64,000 nucleotides of DNA, from contig NC_019757.1 of the NCBI RefSeq assembly GCF_000317535.1, positions 2,930,501 to 2,994,500 on the forward strand, written 5' to 3'. The stretch's first letter is position 1, and the number at the start of each line of letters is the position of its first letter. The DNA comes from Cylindrospermum stagnale PCC 7417 (GTDB lineage Bacteria; Cyanobacteriota; Cyanobacteriia; Cyanobacteriales; Nostocaceae). The notes under the pieces were generated by a model. That model was given only the letters and a program-made list of their open reading frames with translations. It had not been told where the DNA came from and did not search any database. Position numbers and translations under genes: made by a program. This document shows positions 1 to 8,639 of this stretch, in pieces.

Positions 1-673
1 AATTTTACGCGGTAAACACATCCGAGAAGGTGGTGTTTCTAGCGAGGATTGGTTGCATTTTATTATCTCCTTAGTATGTCATGATATTGGCTATGTCAAA
101 GGAGTTTGCCGACAAGACAGAGAAACCGAAGACGTCTATGCCACAGGTCAAAATGGCAAAATGATTGCTCTACCTCCGGGCGCTTCTGATGCTAGTTTGA
201 CACCATATCATGTAGATCGGGCAAAGCTGTTTATAGAAGAGCGTTTTGGTGGTCACAAGTTAATAGACGGTGAAGCGATTAAGAGCAACATTGAATTAAC
301 TCGGTTTCCTGTACCTACGGCAGAAGATCATCAAGATACCAAAAATTTTGCCGGTTTAGTGCGTGCGGCTGATTTGATTGGGCAATTAAGCGACCCGCGT
401 TACTTGAAAAAAATTACTTCTTTATTCTACGAGTTTGAAGAAACCGGCATGAATAAAGTTTTGGGCTATCAAAATCCTGCCGATTTACGGAAGAATTACG
501 CCAAGTTTTACTGGCATGGTGTCTATCCATATATTAAAGATGGATTGCGTTATCTATCTCTGACACAGCAAGGAAAACAAATTCTTGCTAACCTTTACTC
601 AAATGTGTTTGTTGTGGAACATGAAAAACAGTTTGAAGAACAGCGGTATTTAGTTGAGCAATTTCATGCTTAG
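1..673 (+). CDS. HD-domain metal-dependent phosphohydrolase (5' end outside window)
   Basis: The reading frame is open to the left edge of the window and ends at a TAG at 671-673, so the N terminus is missing. The visible part has an HD-type metal-binding motif in the stretch LVCHDIGYVKG, about 35 codons in, followed by a helical region typical of HD/PDEase phosphohydrolases. Later conserved-looking segments are DHQDTKNFAGLVRAADLIG and the downstream YPYIKDGLRYL. The substrate cannot be told from the sequence; the family includes nucleotide and cyclic-dinucleotide hydrolases. A TTG at 53 could mimic a start but cuts into the domain, so the true start is upstream of the window. The next gene, an ABC permease on the same strand, starts about 70 bp downstream. 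Confidence 0.75.
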   Translation, partial: ILRGKHIREGGVSSEDWLHFIISLVCHDIGYVKGVCRQDRETEDVYATGQNGKMIALPPGASDASLTPYHVDRAKLFIEERFGGHKLIDGEAIKSNIELTRFPVPTAEDHQDTKNFAGLVRAADLIGQLSDPRYLKKITSLFYEFEETGMNKVLGYQNPADLRKNYAKFYWHGVYPYIKDGLRYLSLTQQGKQILANLYSNVFVVEHEKQFEEQRYLVEQFHA

Positions 674-745
674 TCATAAGTCGTTAGTTATGACCAATGA
701 CTTGTTACTCTTGAATGAATAACCTTTGACTCTTGACTCAAAACT

Positions 746-1861
746 ATGGATTGGTGGCATCGATTAAAGAAAAATCCTTTGGCACGATTCGGGGCGATTA
801 TACTGCTAGTGTTTTATTTTGCAGTAATTGCGGCTGATTTTGTCGCCCCTTACGATCCTTATGCCTCACAGGCGAATGGTTCGTTACTGCCACCAACTCA
901 AATCCACTGGGTTTCTCAGTCAGGACAATTTATCGGACCCCATGTTTATCCGACGACTCAGGGAGACACAGATTTAGAAACAGGCGATCGCAAACTAACT
1001 GTAGACTACAAACAGCCCTCACCCTTGCGTTTATTTGTGTCTGGGCCAAAATACCGCTTATTGCAAATGAGTTTGCCACTACCGCCGAAGTGGAAGGAAG
1101 TCACAATTTTTCCCGGCATCCCCCTAAATTGGCATTTATTTGGCACCACTGGCGGAGCCAAATTCAACATCTTGGGTACTGATGACCAAGGACGCGACCA
1201 ATTCAGCCGTCTGGTACATGGCGGTCGCATCAGTATGTTCATCGGTATTTTCGGCGTTGCCATTTCCTTTCCCCTCGGTCTATTGATGGGTGGCATTTCT
1301 GGCTATTTCGGAGGCGTGACAGATAGCATCATCATGCGCTTGGCAGAAGTGCTGATGAGTTTCCCCAGCATCTATCTGTTGGTCACATTAGGCGCAGTCT
1401 TACCCCCTGGTTTAAGCAGCACCCAACGCTTTGTGCTAATTGTAGTCATAACTTCCATTATCGGCTGGGCAGGTTTAGCAAGGGTAATTCGCGGACAGGT
1501 GCTATCAATTAAAGAGCGAGAATTTGTGCAAGCAGCAAGGGCAATGGGCGGCAACCCACTATATATCATCCTCCGCCACGTTTTGCCGCAAACCGCCAGT
1601 TATGTAATTATCTCAGCTACCTTATCAGTTCCCGGCTTCATCGGTTCAGAAGCGATACTCAGTCTCATCGGCTTAGGCATTCAACAACCAGACCCATCTT
1701 GGGGCAATATGCTTACCCTGGCAAGCAATGCTTCTATCATAGTGCTGCAACCTTGGCTGATCTGGCCGCCAGTGGTGCTAATTATCCTCACAGTGCTGGC
1801 ATTCAACCTACTAGGTGATGGGCTGCGAGATGCCCTCGACCCCCGCAGTTTAAGAAGATAG
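746..1861 (+). CDS. ABC transporter permease, DppC/OppC family
   Basis: A 371-residue inner-membrane permease of the peptide/nickel ABC importer class. It has an N-terminal membrane segment around residues 16-36 (ARFGAIILLVFYFAVIAADF), then a long periplasmic insert that makes it larger than the usual 280-300 residues. Five or so further hydrophobic segments fill the BPD_transp_1 domain. The cytoplasmic EAA-type loop that contacts the ATPase is visible as FVQAARAMGGNPLYIILRH. Its likely partners, a DppB-type permease and a DppA-type binding protein, lie about 10 kb away on the opposite strand (12,046-14,866), with a Tn7-like transposon and other genes between. No ATPase gene of this system is in the window. 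The substrate is unknown. Confidence 0.88.
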   Translation: MDWWHRLKKNPLARFGAIILLVFYFAVIAADFVAPYDPYASQANGSLLPPTQIHWVSQSGQFIGPHVYPTTQGDTDLETGDRKLTVDYKQPSPLRLFVSGPKYRLLQMSLPLPPKWKEVTIFPGIPLNWHLFGTTGGAKFNILGTDDQGRDQFSRLVHGGRISMFIGIFGVAISFPLGLLMGGISGYFGGVTDSIIMRLAEVLMSFPSIYLLVTLGAVLPPGLSSTQRFVLIVVITSIIGWAGLARVIRGQVLSIKEREFVQAARAMGGNPLYIILRHVLPQTASYVIISATLSVPGFIGSEAILSLIGLGIQQPDPSWGNMLTLASNASIIVLQPWLIWPPVVLIILTVLAFNLLGDGLRDALDPRSLRR

Positions 1862-1894
1862 CCTTACCGTCATCTACTTTATAAACGAAGTCTC

Positions 1895-2446
1895 ATGACC
1901 GTAACTACCTATAAATGGACAATTGAACGCTATCACCGGGCAATAGAAGCAGGCATCTTTGACGACCAGCCTATAGAACTATTGCGCGGAGACCTCATTG
2001 TTATGCCTCCAGAACGGGAACCTCACGCCTACTACAACACTGAAACTGCCGATTATCTCCGTACCCTCCTAGGTACATGGGCAAAAATCCGCGATGCCAA
2101 ACCCATCACCCTACCCAACGACTCAGAACCCGCCCCCGATGTCGCCATTGTCAAACCTTTAGGTGAAGTTTACCTAGAACACCATCCTTACCCAGAAGAC
2201 ATCTTCTGGATTATCGAATTCTCCAACACTACCCTCAGCAAAGATTTAGGTGAGAAAAAAGATATCTACGCTGAAGCCGGCATTGCTGAATATTGGGTTG
2301 TCAACCTCAAAACTCCTCAGTTGAAAGTATTTCGAGACTTAAAAAATAGGCAATACACAACGGAACTCACACTAACCACAGGCACCATTTCCCCCCTAGC
2401 TTTTCCCGATATATTGATTCAAATTCAGCAGCTGATGGGTTTGTGA
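1895..2446 (+). CDS. Uma2 family putative endonuclease (DUF820)
   Basis: A 183-residue Uma2/DUF820 protein, a family with a restriction-endonuclease-like fold that is greatly expanded in Nostoc and related genomes. Family hallmarks are the N-terminal YHRAIEAGIFDDQPIELLRG segment, the acidic PDVAIVKP element, and the core IFWIIEFSNTTLSKDLGEKK followed by YAEAGIAEYWVVN. These supply the expected D/E and K residues. The function of these proteins is not firmly established. It starts 33 bp after the permease gene and may simply be co-transcribed. Two other Uma2 genes lie in the window, at 21,121 and 32,741. Confidence 0.9.
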   Translation: MTVTTYKWTIERYHRAIEAGIFDDQPIELLRGDLIVMPPEREPHAYYNTETADYLRTLLGTWAKIRDAKPITLPNDSEPAPDVAIVKPLGEVYLEHHPYPEDIFWIIEFSNTTLSKDLGEKKDIYAEAGIAEYWVVNLKTPQLKVFRDLKNRQYTTELTLTTGTISPLAFPDILIQIQQLMGL

Positions 2447-2543
2447 AAAGCATAATGGATTGCTTCGGAAGAGGAAAAAATGCGATGGCGCATAGCGCCC
2501 GCTGGAAGCTATCGCCTGTTTAATCAACTGCAAAACGCCCTCT

Positions 2544-2695
2544 GAGGATGTCTGAAAAGTTGTTTGTGATAAATCTAACACTCGTAGATCCCCCCAACCC
2601 CCCTTTTTAAGGGGGGCAAAAACTTCTCAAAGTCCCCCTTTTTAAGGGGGATTTAGGGGGATCTCGATCAATTTTGATACGAATCAGACATCCTC
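2544..2695. mobile_element. MITE-like element, family A, copy 1
   Basis: A 152-bp non-coding element bounded by perfect 12-bp inverted repeats: GAGGATGTCTGA at the left and TCAGACATCCTC at the right. The interior holds a long imperfect palindrome of C/G-rich arms (CCCCCTTTTTAAGGGGG type). A second copy with the same ends and the same order of internal blocks lies at 15,083-15,279. No transposase is inside, so any movement would be in trans. Flanking target duplication is not clear for this copy. Confidence 0.75.
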
Positions 2696-2726
2696 TTAGA
2701 TTTGATAACACTGAGATGGACAGATT

Positions 2727-3061
2727 TCAAGCATTAAAGTTAGTTTCTACTATTCGGAAAACACGCACTCCTGTTTTTAGTTGTTCTTTAGTAAGATGTG
2801 TTTTAATTCCCGGTAGACTTCCAATCTCTGCTTGTTCTACTGATTTATTGTTAACTTGAAGAGAATTAACATCTTGCTCTTCAAATTCAACAGTCAATTC
2901 AAACGCTATGCGATCGCCATATTTAAGGTTAGCAGCTTCTATCTGTATACCCACTACTTTAATTTCTGGGATGAAGCGCTGCACAGTACCAATAAATTGA
3001 TAATGTTTTGGTACAGGTTCAATGCGTCCAATTTGATAAAACAGTGGTTTAAGCGGTAGTA
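2727..3061 (-). pseudogene. Fragment resembling the beta-barrel domain of a translational GTPase (EF-Tu/IF-2 like)
   Basis: A minus-strand frame of about 110 codons, open from about 3,061 to a stop at 2,727-2,729. It reads ...FYQIGRIEPVPKHYQFIGTVQRF..., then LKYGDRIAFELTVEFEEQDV and a C terminus KTHLTKEQLKTGVRVFRI. The pattern of G-V-hydrophobic strands with KYGDRI resembles the domain II barrel of elongation-factor-like GTPases or related proteins. No GTPase domain is present. Upstream the frame hits a stop at 3,063-3,065, exactly where the IS630-like remnant begins. It is probably the 3' end of a gene truncated by that insertion. A GTG at 2,984 could start an 85-residue protein, but I consider that unlikely. 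The family call is tentative. Confidence 0.4.
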
Positions 3062-3325
3062 GTTATGGATAACTTATCCGCCCATAAACTAGCATCAATT
3101 GAACCAATAATTGAAGCTGTCGGTGCAACTGTTATTTGTTGAGCCCCATACTCTCCCGATTTTAATCCAATTGAATTGTGGCGGTCACAACTCAAATCTT
3201 TTTTACACAGGGTTGCTCCAACTACAACAGAAATGGTTGATACAGTAATCTCAGTTGCACTCAACTTAATAAATCCTGAACATTTAAAAAACTGGTTTGC
3301 TAATTGCTGCTATTGTACCTCATAA
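3053..3325 (+). pseudogene. IS630-family transposase, C-terminal remnant
   Basis: The frame reads VVVMDNLSAHK, then an in-frame TGA where the family continues, then APYSPDFNPIELWRSQLKSF and a tail ending LKNWFANCCYCTS. DNLSAHK and YSPDFNPIE are the hallmark second aspartate and final glutamate regions of IS630/Tc1-like DDE transposases. The N-terminal two thirds are absent, and the internal stop in codon 26 from the ATG at 3,065 kills the frame. This is a dead fragment left next to a truncated host gene. Confidence 0.85.
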
Positions 3326-3612
3326 CACCGGGAACTGCTGTAAATGGTGTTCATTAGGCATTGAAGAAGGCAGGAGTTTTATTGTTATCACAGGAATCAA
3401 TCGTCAGCGTACATTTTAGTTCCAATGCTACTCGCACGCGAAGTTCTAGAGTTGTAAGAAATCCGGTTCTTCCGCCTATTTTATGGTGGAGCCACTGACA
3501 TTATTATCAAATAATGCACGTGGAAATCATGAAAGCCCTTTTCTGTAAGGGTTTAAAGCTGTCAAGCAACAAGCTTCTAGTATTAGATTCTATAATAGAG
3601 CCGATAGAGAAG

Positions 3613-5328
3613 TCAATCCCGATGAGAGAGGACAACTTGAATTTTCTTCTCTTGACATACTTGATGAAGCGTTTGTGGCCGTAGTGATGTGCATAGTTGA
3701 CGAAATCCGACAAAAGCAAGACGATAAATTAGTTTTTTACCGAATTCCCCATGGAAATAACCACCATGAGTATCCACACCAACCTTAGAATTAAAGGTAT
3801 TTCGGACGTAAGCAAAGAGAAGTTTGCCATAATCAAGCAAGTTGAGAGAAGGTTTACTAACTGCTAGGCTGACAATACTTCTTTGGACATTTACATTTAT
3901 TAGATCTAGATCACTAAAGTCAAAATAGTCAGTGCAGTCATAGTAGCTAAGGCGGTTAGTTACATCATTCAGATTGTTGGCAACCCAAGGATAGAAAGGC
4001 GTCTCTTCTAAATTCCTATGTTCGGTGTTTGAGGAGCGGATTTCAAGATGCTTGAAGGGAAGGCTATTGAATGAATTGATGATCCCATATTGTGGAAAGT
4101 TACCTGACTTGTCTTCAGAGTTGTTGAAGTGTTTCACTGTCAGATTACCGAGACGATAGCCGCTAAAGCGAGTCTTGGCTGGAAAACTAAAGTAGTTCGC
4201 AGCAGTAGACGCTAGTCTCAGTGCAAGATCTCCTTCATTAGTGAATACGTGGGCCTCTTTAACACGTCGGATTGCTGAACGCAAGAAGTTTGAACGTCGA
4301 GGAATAACTGACTCTACAGGAATGTCGGGAGCAACAAGAATAAGCCTTTCAAGTTGGAAAATCCGCCCAATCTTATTGGTTGGTCGTTTCTCAGTTCGAT
4401 AAGGGTTGAGATTACCGATTGATAGAGGGTCAAAGGCATCGGAAAGAATGCGAATGGCGTTAGTTATTACTGAGCAGCCCAGACTATGCCCTAGAAAACT
4501 TAATTTTACTTTATTATTTGGGTTACGCTGGAAGATAACACGATCAAGTTGCCTGACTAGCTCTACCAAGTCAGGAGTTCCAAAATAAGCAGCTCGATAA
4601 CAATCCCGGAAGTAGACTACCAACCTCAATATAATTAGGGTAAGAATGAGTGAGGTTATAATAGTAGTTAATCCGAAGGCAAAAATTAGAATTTTTTTAT
4701 AAAAAATTATTAAAATAGTTAACAACAGTAAACTAATTAATAGTCCAGCAAAAAAAATATTTCTTGGCAAAATAGGTAAAGCTTCAAATGCATGAACGAT
4801 ACTAAGTATTAGATGATCTATAAAGTTCTCTGAAGGCCACCGATAGCCAATAAAAATAACATCCCTTCTATTAATAGTAGGATCAGCATTAATATAACGG
4901 TGAATATCTTTATACCAAGCTCGTACACTATTATAATTATTATTAAATCCATGTACTGCAATGACAATTTCAGGATCATTTATGTTAACCTTCGATAGTC
5001 TTTGAGCAATCTCTTGAAGATAATTTTCTGTCTGGAAAGCAAAATTTTCAGCCCTTGTGTCAGGAGAATCTACACTCAAATTCAGATTTGTTAAAAGTGA
5101 TTCACGCTCGTCATCCCTTGTGTCAGGAGAATCTACACTCAAATTCAGATTTGTTAAAAGTGATTCACGCTCGTCATCTTCAGCATTGTTTGTTGCAGTA
5201 CTGATAGCAATGTAGCCAGGAATTTCAACCTCATCGTCCACATTTAATGGTCTAAACTTGTCGATGATAATGAGGGGAATTTCTCTATCGAATCTCTGTG
5301 TTTCGGTATTTGGAGTTTCATTTGTCAT
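3613..5328 (-). CDS. Membrane-associated alpha/beta hydrolase (DUF900-like)
   Basis: A 571-residue protein with an alpha/beta hydrolase core. The first strand and oxyanion region is IVIAVHGFNNNYNSVRAWYK (about residues 121-140). The nucleophile elbow is FLGHSLGCSV with Ser282, and there are later strands RLILVAPDIP and the region around HVFTNEGD. Unlike ordinary DUF900 proteins, two or three strongly hydrophobic segments lie between the first motif and the nucleophile (about residues 190-240), so it is probably membrane-anchored. The N-terminal 100 residues contain a 21-residue segment (DDERESLLTNLNLSVDSPDT plus R) present twice in tandem. The substrate is unknown; lipase or esterase activity would fit the fold. 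No operon partner is evident. The ATG at 5,328 is the only good start. Confidence 0.75.
   Translation of the reverse strand: MTNETPNTETQRFDREIPLIIIDKFRPLNVDDEVEIPGYIAISTATNNAEDDERESLLTNLNLSVDSPDTRDDERESLLTNLNLSVDSPDTRAENFAFQTENYLQEIAQRLSKVNINDPEIVIAVHGFNNNYNSVRAWYKDIHRYINADPTINRRDVIFIGYRWPSENFIDHLILSIVHAFEALPILPRNIFFAGLLISLLLLTILIIFYKKILIFAFGLTTIITSLILTLIILRLVVYFRDCYRAAYFGTPDLVELVRQLDRVIFQRNPNNKVKLSFLGHSLGCSVITNAIRILSDAFDPLSIGNLNPYRTEKRPTNKIGRIFQLERLILVAPDIPVESVIPRRSNFLRSAIRRVKEAHVFTNEGDLALRLASTAANYFSFPAKTRFSGYRLGNLTVKHFNNSEDKSGNFPQYGIINSFNSLPFKHLEIRSSNTEHRNLEETPFYPWVANNLNDVTNRLSYYDCTDYFDFSDLDLINVNVQRSIVSLAVSKPSLNLLDYGKLLFAYVRNTFNSKVGVDTHGGYFHGEFGKKLIYRLAFVGFRQLCTSLRPQTLHQVCQEKKIQVVLSHRD
5052..5177. 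repeat. 63-bp perfect tandem duplication inside the hydrolase gene
   Basis: The 63-bp unit at 5,052-5,114 is repeated immediately at 5,115-5,177 with no difference I can see. It encodes two identical 21-residue blocks (residues 51-71 and 72-92). Being a multiple of three, it keeps the frame. The lack of divergence suggests a recent slippage or duplication event. Confidence 0.9.
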
Positions 5329-5592
5329 CTCTGTTACCTAGATTTTTCAAAATCATCTCAAACGCCGCATTACTATTACTTGATTTTGTTAGCACAGTGA
5401 AGAAGTATCCCATTCTGGGGTTAGTCTAGCGAGCATTTTAACAGGGGCAAGTAGTACAAAACCTCAGTTTGTAATATGACAGAACATGGCTAAAACCTTT
5501 ATTTTTTTCGTTCTACCCTGGTTATGACTTTGGTAGATGAGTACGAATTAGGTCTAGATTATTTTATAGGAAACTATAGCTAAAAAGTATAT

Positions 5593-5597
5593 GCAGC
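5593..5597. repeat. Target-site duplication GCAGC, left
   Basis: GCAGC immediately precedes the first base of the Tn7-like element, and the same five bases immediately follow its last base (11,493-11,497). A 5-bp duplication is what Tn7-family transposition produces. Confidence 0.9.
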
Positions 5598-5751
5598 TGT
5601 CGGTGGAAGGATAAGATTGCCACGCCTGGAACCATAATATTGCCGCTACAGTGGCTGAAATGCTGATGTGTCCGTTAGACACTTTTAGTCATTTTTCAGC
5701 AATTAGAACCATAATATTGCCGTCAAGCAAAATTGTTACCATAAGCTTGCC
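5598..5751 (+). repeat. Left transposon end with four direct TnsB-type repeats
   Basis: Four 16-bp repeats of the form GAANNATAANNTTGCC lie in the same orientation: 5,606-5,621 (inside the terminal repeat), 5,629-5,644, 5,706-5,721 and 5,736-5,751 (the last begins TTACC instead of GAACC). Repeated transposase-binding sites of this size and spacing are typical of Tn7-like ends. That they bind the TnsB domain is inference. Confidence 0.8.
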
Positions 5752-5922
5752 AAAAATGTACTTTCTTAAGATTTCAAATCGGTAGTAAGAATTACAATGA
5801 ACTGAAGCGCTCAGACCAGTGTCGAGAGCAATGAATTGGGTGACAGCACTCCTACCACTGCTATAACAACAAGACATATGTTGTGAGTTGCGTCTTCAAT
5901 TCAAATTTCAGGGGGAGAAAAA

Positions 5923-8637
5923 ATGCTCACACCTGACGAGTTTGATAGCTGGTGTAGTCGTCAAAACCTATCGCTACTAGGGCGCAAAACTCTCGCCGAC
6001 ATCCGTTCAAAAGAACCTGCACGGCGTGTAGGAGGAGGGAGAAAAAATGTGTCAGGTTTTTACCCCAGTAAAAAGATGGGGCAAACCATCCAATTTGAGT
6101 CCCACAAAGTCGAGCTTCCCTTCATTTACTCACTGGAGCATGATGAAGATATCTTAGAATTTTACGACCAACCCCCTGCATTCAAGATTAATTATCAAGG
6201 AGTCTCTGGGCGAAATATTGGATTCTTTTACACCCCAGACTTTTTTGTCATCAGAACAAACAGTGCTGGTTGGGTAGAGTGTAAAACTCTAAGTGAACTC
6301 AAATCGCTGATTTTTAAACACCCCCATCGTTACAGTAAGGGAGAAGATTTGAAGTGGTATTCGCCACCAGCATCTGAACACGCAGCGCAGTTTGGATTTG
6401 ACTTTCACATCCAGTCAGATGACCAAATTAATTGGGTTCTATATCGCAACATTACCTTCCTAGAAGACTATTACCGAAATTGTGTTGATAGTATAAATCC
6501 GAATCAAACACAACTTATAAGAGCAATAATTCAGGAACAACCTGGAATAACTCTTCGGGAATTGCTATATAAAGCTAATAAAGTTAGTGCAGATGAAATT
6601 TACCAACTGGTTGCCACTGAAAAAATTTATGTGGATTTAAAGGCAACCCTCTTGGTTGAGCCAGAACGGTGCAGAGTTTTTTGTGACCAACTTTCGGGAA
6701 CAACTTACAACTTGATGGTTTCGTCGCAGACCATCGCTGATTCTATCAGTTCCCCAGTTATAAATTTGATTCCCAACACGCCAATTAATTGGGATGGTCA
6801 AAGCTACAACGTGGTTCAAATTGGTCATACCGAGATTACTTTGCGTGCCAGAGAAGGAGACTTTATTGATTTGCCCATTTCTGAGTTTGAAAGTAAAATT
6901 CGGCAAGGAAAAATCACAGCTTCTCAACTCCAACAGTCCAACTGTAACGATGACCAAATAAAGTCTATTCTGCTCCAAGCCAGTTCAAAAGATTTAGAAG
7001 AGGCTAATCACCGCTACAGAAGTATTGAACCAATATTGCTGGGACAACCACTAGAGAATTCCACAATATCAGAACGTACCTTAAGGGATTGGTTAACCAA
7101 ATATCGGCAAGCACAACAAAAATTCGGCTATGGGTATATCGGGCTTTTGAGTTGCTCTAATAAAAAAGGCAACCGCAACCGAAAGCTACCCCAACAGACC
7201 TTAGAATTAATAGACAAGTTCATAACACAAGCCTACGAAACGCACAAACAGAAGCGCAAGTATGAAGTCTATGGAGCTTTTAGCAATGCCTGTGTAAGCG
7301 CCGGAATTTCCCCAGACCAAATTCCCAGCTACAAAACATTTATTAACGAAATAAAACGGCGTAGTGGTTGGGAACAGACAAAGGCACGCGTTGGACATCG
7401 GGCTGCCTACCCACAAAAACCTTTTTACTGGGAATTAGAGCTAACGACACCGCGTCACGGAGACCGCCCTTTTGAGGTTGGTCATATTGACCACACAAAA
7501 ATGGATATAGAGTTACGGTGTTCACTTACAGGTCAAGTTCTTGGCAGACCTTGGGCAACATTTTTGGTGGATGCTTACAGTCGTTCAATACTGGCGGTTT
7601 ATTTGACTTTTGACCCTCCCAGCTACCGCAGCTGCATGATGGTGCTGCGGATTTGCGTGATGCGTCACTCTCGCCTACCCCAAATAATTGTGACGGACAA
7701 CGGCAAAGAGTTTCACAGTAACTATTTTGAGAGCTTGTTGGCTTTGTTTGAGTGTACACTCAAACATCGTCCTCCTGCTGCTTCTCGATTTAGTGGAGTT
7801 TGTGAACGCCTATTTGGAACGGCAAACACCCAGTTGCTCTACAACTTGGCTGGTAATACACAGATTACTAAAAAAATTAGGTTGATGACCAAATCTGTCA
7901 ATCCTAAAAATTTGGCAGTTTGGACACTTGGCTTATTGTATTTATATCTCTGCGAATGGGCTTACTCTGAGTACGACACAACAGAACATCCGGCATTAGG
8001 AATTTCTCCAAAACAGGCTTTTACTTCAGGAATATCCCAGTACGGAAGTCGCGCTCACCGACTAATACCTAATGACGAAACCTGGAGAATTTTAACCTTA
8101 CCAACGACACAATCCGGGAAGGTAAAAGTGCATCCAGCTAAAGGGATACAAATAAGGAGCATTCACTACTGGAATTCAGCCTTTCGTGACCCTTTAATCC
8201 AGAAAACTGATGTAGAAGCCAGATATGACCCGTTTGATGTTGGAATTGCCTATGCCTATATCCGTGGTCAATGGGTTAAATGTATTAGTGAATATTATGC
8301 AATTTTCAAAGGACGCTCAGAAAAAGAAATTTGGCTGGCGACTGCTGAGTTACAAAAGCGTAACTCTAACCATGACAAACAATTAACAGTGAGAGCTAAA
8401 AAGTTAGCGGAATTTTTATCAACTGCTGAAGCAGAGGAAGTTTTACTCACGCAACGTTTGCGAGATGCTCAAGGTAAGGAAGTATTTCAAGTTATTAATG
8501 GAGTCAGGCAAAAAGAAAGTTTTTTGGAGCAATTGAATATCGCAGAAGAGATTAACAATAATAACTCAGAATCGTCTCCTACATCCGAAAATATAGCGAT
8601 TAAACCTCATCGGCTTCAATCTTTCGATTCTTATTAA
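5923..8637 (+). CDS. tnsAB: TnsA-TnsB fusion transposase
   Basis: A 904-residue protein that joins both cutting and joining activities of Tn7. Residues about 50-130 form a TnsA-type endonuclease: Glu64 in HKVELPFIY, Asp106 in TPDFFVI, and the E-x-K of WVECKT (Glu119, Lys121). TnsA would cut the 5' strand ends. The middle and C-terminal parts are a TnsB/Mu-type integrase with the DDE triad: Asp523 in GHIDHTK, Asp592 in VTDNGKEF, Glu628 in GVCERLFG. The D-to-E spacing of 35 residues is canonical. TnsB would cut and join the 3' ends. The ATG at 5,923 is preceded by a strong ribosome site GGGGGAG, and TnsC starts 2 bp after the stop. TnsAB fusions are known in some cyanobacterial Tn7-like and CRISPR-associated elements; here no CRISPR genes accompany it. 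Confidence 0.95.
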   Translation: MLTPDEFDSWCSRQNLSLLGRKTLADIRSKEPARRVGGGRKNVSGFYPSKKMGQTIQFESHKVELPFIYSLEHDEDILEFYDQPPAFKINYQGVSGRNIGFFYTPDFFVIRTNSAGWVECKTLSELKSLIFKHPHRYSKGEDLKWYSPPASEHAAQFGFDFHIQSDDQINWVLYRNITFLEDYYRNCVDSINPNQTQLIRAIIQEQPGITLRELLYKANKVSADEIYQLVATEKIYVDLKATLLVEPERCRVFCDQLSGTTYNLMVSSQTIADSISSPVINLIPNTPINWDGQSYNVVQIGHTEITLRAREGDFIDLPISEFESKIRQGKITASQLQQSNCNDDQIKSILLQASSKDLEEANHRYRSIEPILLGQPLENSTISERTLRDWLTKYRQAQQKFGYGYIGLLSCSNKKGNRNRKLPQQTLELIDKFITQAYETHKQKRKYEVYGAFSNACVSAGISPDQIPSYKTFINEIKRRSGWEQTKARVGHRAAYPQKPFYWELELTTPRHGDRPFEVGHIDHTKMDIELRCSLTGQVLGRPWATFLVDAYSRSILAVYLTFDPPSYRSCMMVLRICVMRHSRLPQIIVTDNGKEFHSNYFESLLALFECTLKHRPPAASRFSGVCERLFGTANTQLLYNLAGNTQITKKIRLMTKSVNPKNLAVWTLGLLYLYLCEWAYSEYDTTEHPALGISPKQAFTSGISQYGSRAHRLIPNDETWRILTLPTTQSGKVKVHPAKGIQIRSIHYWNSAFRDPLIQKTDVEARYDPFDVGIAYAYIRGQWVKCISEYYAIFKGRSEKEIWLATAELQKRNSNHDKQLTVRAKKLAEFLSTAEAEEVLLTQRLRDAQGKEVFQVINGVRQKESFLEQLNIAEEINNNNSESSPTSENIAIKPHRLQSFDSY

Positions 8638-8639
8638 TC

